Of a DNA stretch of 64,000 nt, positions 58,498 through 64,000 are shown one piece after another. Each line of letters begins with the position of its first letter. Positions within the stretch are counted from its first letter, which is position 1. The stretch lies in NCBI GenBank assembly GCA_032622095.1, contig CP136069.1, positions 104,996,278-105,060,277 of the forward strand, written 5' to 3'. The DNA is from Siphonodentalium dalli. Lineage: Eukaryota > Mollusca > Scaphopoda > Gadilida > Siphonodentaliidae. The notes below the pieces were generated by a model. The model searched no databases, had not been told where the DNA came from, and saw only the letters and a list, made by a program, of their open reading frames with translations. A program made the position numbers and the translations under genes.

Positions 58498-58498
58498 T
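58474..58498 (+). other. 3' terminus of type-3 element
   Basis: GATTCCATGGAATC is a perfect 14-bp palindrome; after TGACCT comes CTAG, then T. The 6-nt spacing equals that of the type-1 ends at 16869 and 21093. Confidence 0.75.
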
Positions 58499-60970
58499 TC
58501 TAATTGTTATTTGTATAGATATGACATATTTATACTTTTTGTGTGGTCATGTTTTCTAATTGTATCATATGTTAAATTTTCGTGATTGTATTTGACATCT
58601 CTTCATTATATGGAGGAAAATAAAGATATATATATATATGTTAACCAGCCCATTATCTAGCATTATGCCTTAACACTTTTGTTAGTCTACTGGAGAAACC
58701 TGTGTTATAATAAATGACAAACAGTCACTATGCCAGACTTGGATATTTTAGGTGTTGTGAGCTTAACAGATCATATGAGTTGATAAATAATTCACTGATT
58801 GGCTTGATTCACAGATGAACAGTGTGATGACAGTTATATTCCAGCCATTGATCGTCACATTGATGTTTGAGACAGTTGCTCACTATTTTTCCATGCACAC
58901 AATGATCTAGGCTTTAGTTACATCAAGACAAGTTTATTTATTTCAGTTTTACATTTCTCAAAGCTTCTTTCCGAAGGGTGTCGGGAAGGAATTTTTCACC
59001 CCACTGTCCCATATGCAACATGCCATATAGCTTAAGGTCATCTCCACTAAGGCCCATATGAGGTCCCAGTAACAAAAATATGGTGTTTTTGCTGTTATAA
59101 ATACTTATAATATGTTTTAATCTGTTACAAATGTCAAATAAGGGCACAAAAGATCTTTAGTAAAAAATTGGCATGAGGTTATAAATGAGAGGCCGATCAC
59201 GATCGGCAGATGTTTAACCCATACCTTGGCGATAGCGATTAGCTATAACTGATAATTTGTTAAAGATATGGTCACATGAATCCATATATCAGTACCCAAC
59301 TTGAAATCAAAAGCTCAAATAATTTGTCTTAAGAAGGGTTAAATTATTTGTGGTGGGGCGGAGTAGTTTTAAATCTCATAACTCTGTCCCTATTCACGCA
59401 ATGACCTCTCACTATGAGATCCAACGGTTTAGTGATTTCGGAGGATATGTTTAGGGGTTTAAGTTAACTCATTGGAAGCAAAAGTAACAAACCCCTATCT
59501 CTGCCACTTTTGACCTGCCAAATATTCAAAATTCATTCACTTCCAAAGAGAAATTTTAATTTGTTGACAAGCCAGACTGCTCAGAACACATACATGCATG
59601 GGATTCCATCTCATATTTAAATTGTACTTTAATTACCCCCCCCCCCCCTCCCATTCTCCCCAGTTGTTATTTATTTATCAAACATGTCAGACGGATACGA
59701 TCAGATCTGACCTGTGTAATAAGGAATGCTTCAATTGTTAGGTACATGCAAGATTAAGTGTTTCATAACAGGGGTGTATGGTTTTCAAAAATATATGTAG
59801 TTTATACAATACAAAAGTGTTAACTTATAGAATGTTATACAGACAGATTATGATGAGGATGCTGGCCCCTATGACCCTTAAATCGAAACAGATTACCATA
59901 GTTCATATAATAGAAAGTAAGTAGCTCTCAGTCTATGGTTTCACACATTACAATGTTTTACAAGTCGCTTGGACACTAAAATCCACAGCCTTCAATGTTA
60001 ATCTTCTAAGCGCTCTGTGGCCCCTAAAATTCAATCAACCATGATAATATGAATAAATTGGAAAAGAAGATTCCTGGAAATATTAATAACATCTATCATC
60101 TTGATTTTCAAAACAAGGCATCACTTACAATAATCATGTAGATTTATCTGACTGTTACCTATTGCATAGATAAATCATATTGGCTATCAGCCATTATGGC
60201 ATGTGCCTAAAGGGTTAATATATTTTCAAAAGTCAATTTCCAGTCAATACCAAAATCAATAGAAGTGAATAGTGTTCAAAGATAACCGTATAAAAGATAT
60301 ATGAGTCACTGTACGTTATAGCACATGTCTATTTGAACCTTGGAAAGGGTTAATTATTTTCTAAGCAGATCAATGGGATATAGAAGACACTTTATATATA
60401 GGTTAGACACCCCTTATCACACTCTGTAATGAAATTTCAATAGGAGAAACCAGTTTAATGCTGCCATTAATCAAATTTGACAGATTCTAGCAGTGTTGTT
60501 TATCTTTCACTTCATCTAACTAAAGGCCAGACTCTGTACAATATGTCATCACTCAATTAATAACAAGATTTCACTTTAAATGCAACATCTATAAAATTCT
60601 ATTCTCATATACTCTGGATACTGGATGTACATACTGGTAATATATTGATATCATTACATTGCATGCAACTATTGCAATAAAATCTTCATATTTTCAAAAC
60701 AGGACATCACACCTAATTAATGGTACAAAACTGAAACAAATGAAAGTGTCAACTCTGTAACAAAAACTCGGATCAAACCCAAATTCGAACTCGATCTGTG
60801 TTTTGGGCTGAGAAACCCATACACAAAATTTGGTTCTGATTGGATAGAAAATGTTTGAGTTATCGCATTACACGTGAAGTGTCTACGGACGGCTATACGC
60901 ACGACAGGGTACTTGTGAGGTGCGATCTTTTGTTTGCACGGAAAGATAGAAACGTAACGTACGGAAAATC
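58498..60970. other. Plain AT-rich non-coding DNA
   Basis: No gene, element end or RNA is recognised in about 2.5 kb. It includes a C run near 59635-59648. Frames here are under 70 codons and have no domain. Confidence 0.55.
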
Positions 60971-61060
60971 CAATTTTAAAGAGCGGCCCCAAACCTCCCC
61001 CAAACCCGCAATTTTAAAGAGCAGGCCCCAATCTTCCCCCAAACCCACCCACCCTAAAGT
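60971..61060 (+). repeat. Two ~40-bp C-rich tandem units
   Basis: AATTTTAAAGAGCGGCCCCA... and AATTTTAAAGAGCAGGCCCC... each continue with YCCCCCAAACCC. The frame crossing it (60840-61199) is repeat-driven. Confidence 0.6.
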
Positions 61061-61106
61061 GGAATTCGACTTATACGGGACCAAACCGGTCAATAGTGGT
61101 GTTATA

Positions 61107-61254
61107 AACTGTTTTACAAACATCTCCATTATTTCGTTAATATTACGTTTTTCTAAATATTTTTTTTCTCTAAATACGTATTTCAGAAAAAACACATAAT
61201 CTGAGAAATGTTATATTAACGAAATAACGGAGATTTTTGTGGAATAAAACAGTT
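61107..61254. repeat. 148-bp foldback
   Basis: AACTGTTTTACAAACATCTC...TTATTTCGTTAATAT pairs with the inverse ATATTAACGAAATAACGGAG...AAAACAGTT. The right arm carries a few extra bases. No target duplication was recognised. Confidence 0.75.
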
Positions 61255-62465
61255 AGGAAAAAAAATGTTAATTTCATCGCACCCCACAAGTACGCTCTGG
61301 TGAGAGCGGACGGACGTCCAGACAGACGGACGGACGGACACGGGACGAGTGGTCAATCCAGACGTCGACACTATGTGTACCATACTATGATATGGGTACA
61401 CATAAAAACGTGTGTTTTGCCCCTCGGGTAACCCACCCACCACAGCCGGCATACCTTCCTGCAAATGTTTTATTACCCCCCCCCCCCCCCCCCGTTCTTG
61501 CAACAAATTATATTCATTTGTAGTTCAATAACAGATAATAATGACCCAACTTATAAATACAGAGTTGCGCATCTTGTATGGCAATCAGCTGAAGAGTATA
61601 CTATACACATCCACATCACGTTATTGTTTATGCATGAAATGTTCGGTCCATCTAATATCGAATTCCTCCAACTGTTCAATGCGACCTAATACTTCCCAAT
61701 GCCGCAATCGTGTTTATTGAACACCCTCGAGATTAGGGTCATCAACGCGACCTGGATTGGATTGAGTACCACAAATCAATAAGAAAATCGACATGCTTCG
61801 GGAATATTTAAACGTGCGCAAATCCAGAAATCGGTTACATAAATTAGCACGTTATCTGGGCATGTGATTGGACAATGTCGGGATAATACACGCCAAATGG
61901 CATCAGAGCGGGTTCGCCATGACCTGAATTACTGCATGTGTAGTTAGTTGTGTATAGCATGCCACCGTACTTCTCTTGGCCGGTGATCGATACCAGCATC
62001 GACTCGATAATAACTAACATGTCTAACATGTAAAGCTGAGCAAAGGCATATTTAGTGCTACCATTCTCCGACAAACTATTTATTATCCTAGGTATGTACG
62101 TGGGTCCCTATATGTTTGACACGAAACTTAGTCAAACTCGATTGTTTCCATTCATGCAAAATTTAATATTATTCATGCAAGAAACTGACGTGCTACAACG
62201 TTATGGTTTCATTTCGAAAAAAAAAATCTTCAAATATGGTTTTTTGTGTATAGTAACTTACGTAACATTACAAACACGCTTATAGACCCATTCAAACTTG
62301 TCAGTTTCCAACAAAGGTAACATATAAGACAAGAAAACCGTAGTCAGATCATATTATTAGCCATAAATATAAATAATAATATAAAATATATTGGTTACAT
62401 GAATGCACCGCCTCAGAATTCCGTTAAAACAACTAATCCTTCAAATTATTACAAAAAACTACGGC
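61255..62465. other. Non-coding stretch with simple repeats
   Basis: Contains a GACGGAC-type simple repeat at about 61307-61341 and a C run near 61476-61493. No gene is recognised. Confidence 0.5.
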
Positions 62466-62474
62466 TTATTACTG

Positions 62475-62773
62475 CTGAAGGGGTCACTCCCACAAACAAA
62501 AAGTGCTGAAGGGTACACAGGATTTTCAAAATGTGCTGAAAGGTACACAGGGTTTGAAATGTCATTATAAAGGACATTCAGTCTTCGTATCTGCCATGAT
62601 TTCTGTCAGAGAATAATTGTTTACGTTCCAATGAATATTACAATGTACTGAAAACAAACTGCTAATGGGCGCCAGACTTTCATAAACACAATTTATGTAA
62701 TGGTGTTCTTGCCGATCACAAACCCTGTGTACCCTTCAGCACTTATGTTGGTGAGAGTGACCCCTTCAGCCTT
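62475..62773. mobile_element. ~299-bp MITE with 9-bp direct repeats
   Basis: CTGAAGGGGTCACTCCCACA...AAGTGCTGAAGGGTACACAG on the left is mirrored by the inverse on the right (62722-62770), about 50 bp of imperfect inverted repeat. TTATTACTG flanks the element at 62466-62474 and 62774-62782. A further GCTGAAAGGTACACAGG copy lies at about 62534. No coding capacity. The exact ends may shift by a few bases. Confidence 0.8.
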
Positions 62774-62782
62774 TTATTACTG

Positions 62783-63600
62783 CAGGTTTTTCATTGACCA
62801 AACCAGAAAGCTTATAAATGCCGATCAAAAATTGTGTTCCCGCCATAAAATCTTCAAGTGTGCATGACCCAGCCATTGTTCATACCTAAACATCGAACGC
62901 AATTAACGCGTCATAATACATGTAGTTATATACTGCAACAATAAGACATCCAGCGAATACACGCGTAGTAATCCTGGCCCTGGCCTATAACCCCCCATGA
63001 ATTTCCGAGTGGACGTAAGGTTTTATGTTGGGGTTGATCCCAATTGGACAATGTGCTTCAAAAAAAGTTTGGGTGATCGCGATGTCGACGTGCTCCCGTC
63101 TCCATGGCAACCGTTTTCAAAATGACCGCTATTTGGACGATATTTTTATGATATCAGTCATATTTTGCATGATTTATCAAGCAAAAATGTACCTAATCTA
63201 TATTTTTATGATACAGCAACCTTCTGAGCTAGACTGAGAAATAACTGGGAGTCTTTATAATAATTGCCACCAGGTGGCGCTATCTGATATAGCCTCTAAA
63301 AGGCAGATTTAATCGTTTTTAGCTTATTTTCGTGTAATTTTCCGCTTTTTATTGGTGTGTTTTAATATATAAAAGTAATTTAACAATTTAATTCATCACA
63401 CACATTTCTTAAGTACACATGGTGTCTCGTGCTAATCTCTCACTAGGGGGCGCTGCCAATTTTAACTGAGAAATTCCCAATTATATATAATTTTGGCCTA
63501 TTTTGGACAACATTATTTTGATTTTCGAAACTAGTCACACTAACGTGTAATCCCATATTTTCAGCGTTATCACTTAATACTTATATGTTGTGTGTGGAGG
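62783..63600. other. Non-coding stretch
   Basis: No gene or structured element is recognised. A 70-codon frame at 63025-63237 has no domain. Confidence 0.5.
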
Positions 63601-63604
63601 TTAA

Positions 63605-64000
63605 AGGGAAACTGTACCCCAATTTCAATAAATTCCCGGTGACAATAACGATCTAATATCAATATTATATTTTAAAATAACTAATTTGAGTCGGCGATGT
63701 CTACTGAAAATGTTCCGGTTAACAGGCTATCACAAAAGTAAAATTGAATTATTTAATATAAATTCATTTATGGCTGGAGTCATAAAATGGAGAATTATGC
63801 CAGTACGAGTTACCGTTCTTGAAATAGTATCTGTTGCGTGTCTTTTATCGACGGCCGTTCGCGAACATTATTGAGTTGCACACATAACATGTTACCTGCA
63901 AAAGAAAGGCCCGCTATAACCGATTCGGAAAAGGGAGAAAGAAACAAGAGTCACGAAGCGTCAAGTATTTTTATACGGAGTGAGATTGTCGATGGAAGAG
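63605..64000 (-). mobile_element. Second TTAA-type MITE copy, cut by the window edge
   Basis: TTAA (63601-63604) then AGGGAAACTGTACCCCA resembles the end of the element at 15495. The interior (ATTTGAGTCG..., GGCTGGAGTCATAAAATGG) matches the reverse complement of 15885-16005, so this copy is inverted relative to the first. The distal end lies beyond the window. Confidence 0.82.

Overview
The window looks like transposon-dense nuclear DNA from an animal, most likely a marine invertebrate; I cannot name the species. It is AT-rich, has no operon structure, and holds (ATT)n microsatellites, many terminal-inverted-repeat elements and nested insertions. Its only long intact reading frame is a Helitron-class transposase of the animal Helentron type. 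I see no host gene, rRNA or tRNA that I can support.

Layout. (1) 1-14049: ten complete, virtually identical 1387-bp tandem units plus 179 bp of an eleventh; the array enters from beyond the left edge. (2) 14050-21096: a 2.2-kb flank F (14050-16872, interrupted by a 584-bp TTAA-type MITE), 1.4 units of a diverged 1389-bp version of the array (16873-18853), and a second copy of F without the MITE (18854-21096). (3) 21097-27060: mosaic non-autonomous repeats separated by (ATT)n, including a recent 934-bp tandem duplication. (4) 27060-30417: a block repeated about 24.29 kb downstream at 51354-54708. (5) 30418-35370: mostly non-coding DNA with a two-level nest of hAT elements. (6) 35371-43875: an uninterrupted 2834-codon Helentron protein carrying a herpesvirus-tegument-like cysteine protease, an OTU protease, a zinc finger/DUF6570 region, a Rep (HUH) nuclease, a Pif1 helicase and a C-terminal exonuclease-endonuclease-phosphatase domain. 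(7) 43946-44940: a hAT element with a perfect 8-bp target duplication and a BED-finger remnant. (8) 45178-49466: long inverted repeats enclosing a ~190-bp tandem array and strong foldbacks, then a small hAT MITE (49498-49928). (9) 50036-58497: more mosaic elements, ending in a nearly complete 2.3-kb element. (10) 58498-64000: largely plain sequence with a foldback, a MITE and part of a second TTAA MITE.

The most notable structure is a set of at least three non-autonomous, Helitron-like families. Each begins with a hairpin whose arm starts TATACTTC. Each ends with one more copy of that arm, a second hairpin, 6-9 nt, then CTAG followed by T. The arm sequence differs between families, but the 5' and 3' copies change together. 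Their ends lie in (ATT)n tracts, which act as joints where one element abuts or interrupts another. This explains most of the mosaic and probably the head-to-tail 1387-bp array. Whether the local Helentron mobilises them is not known.
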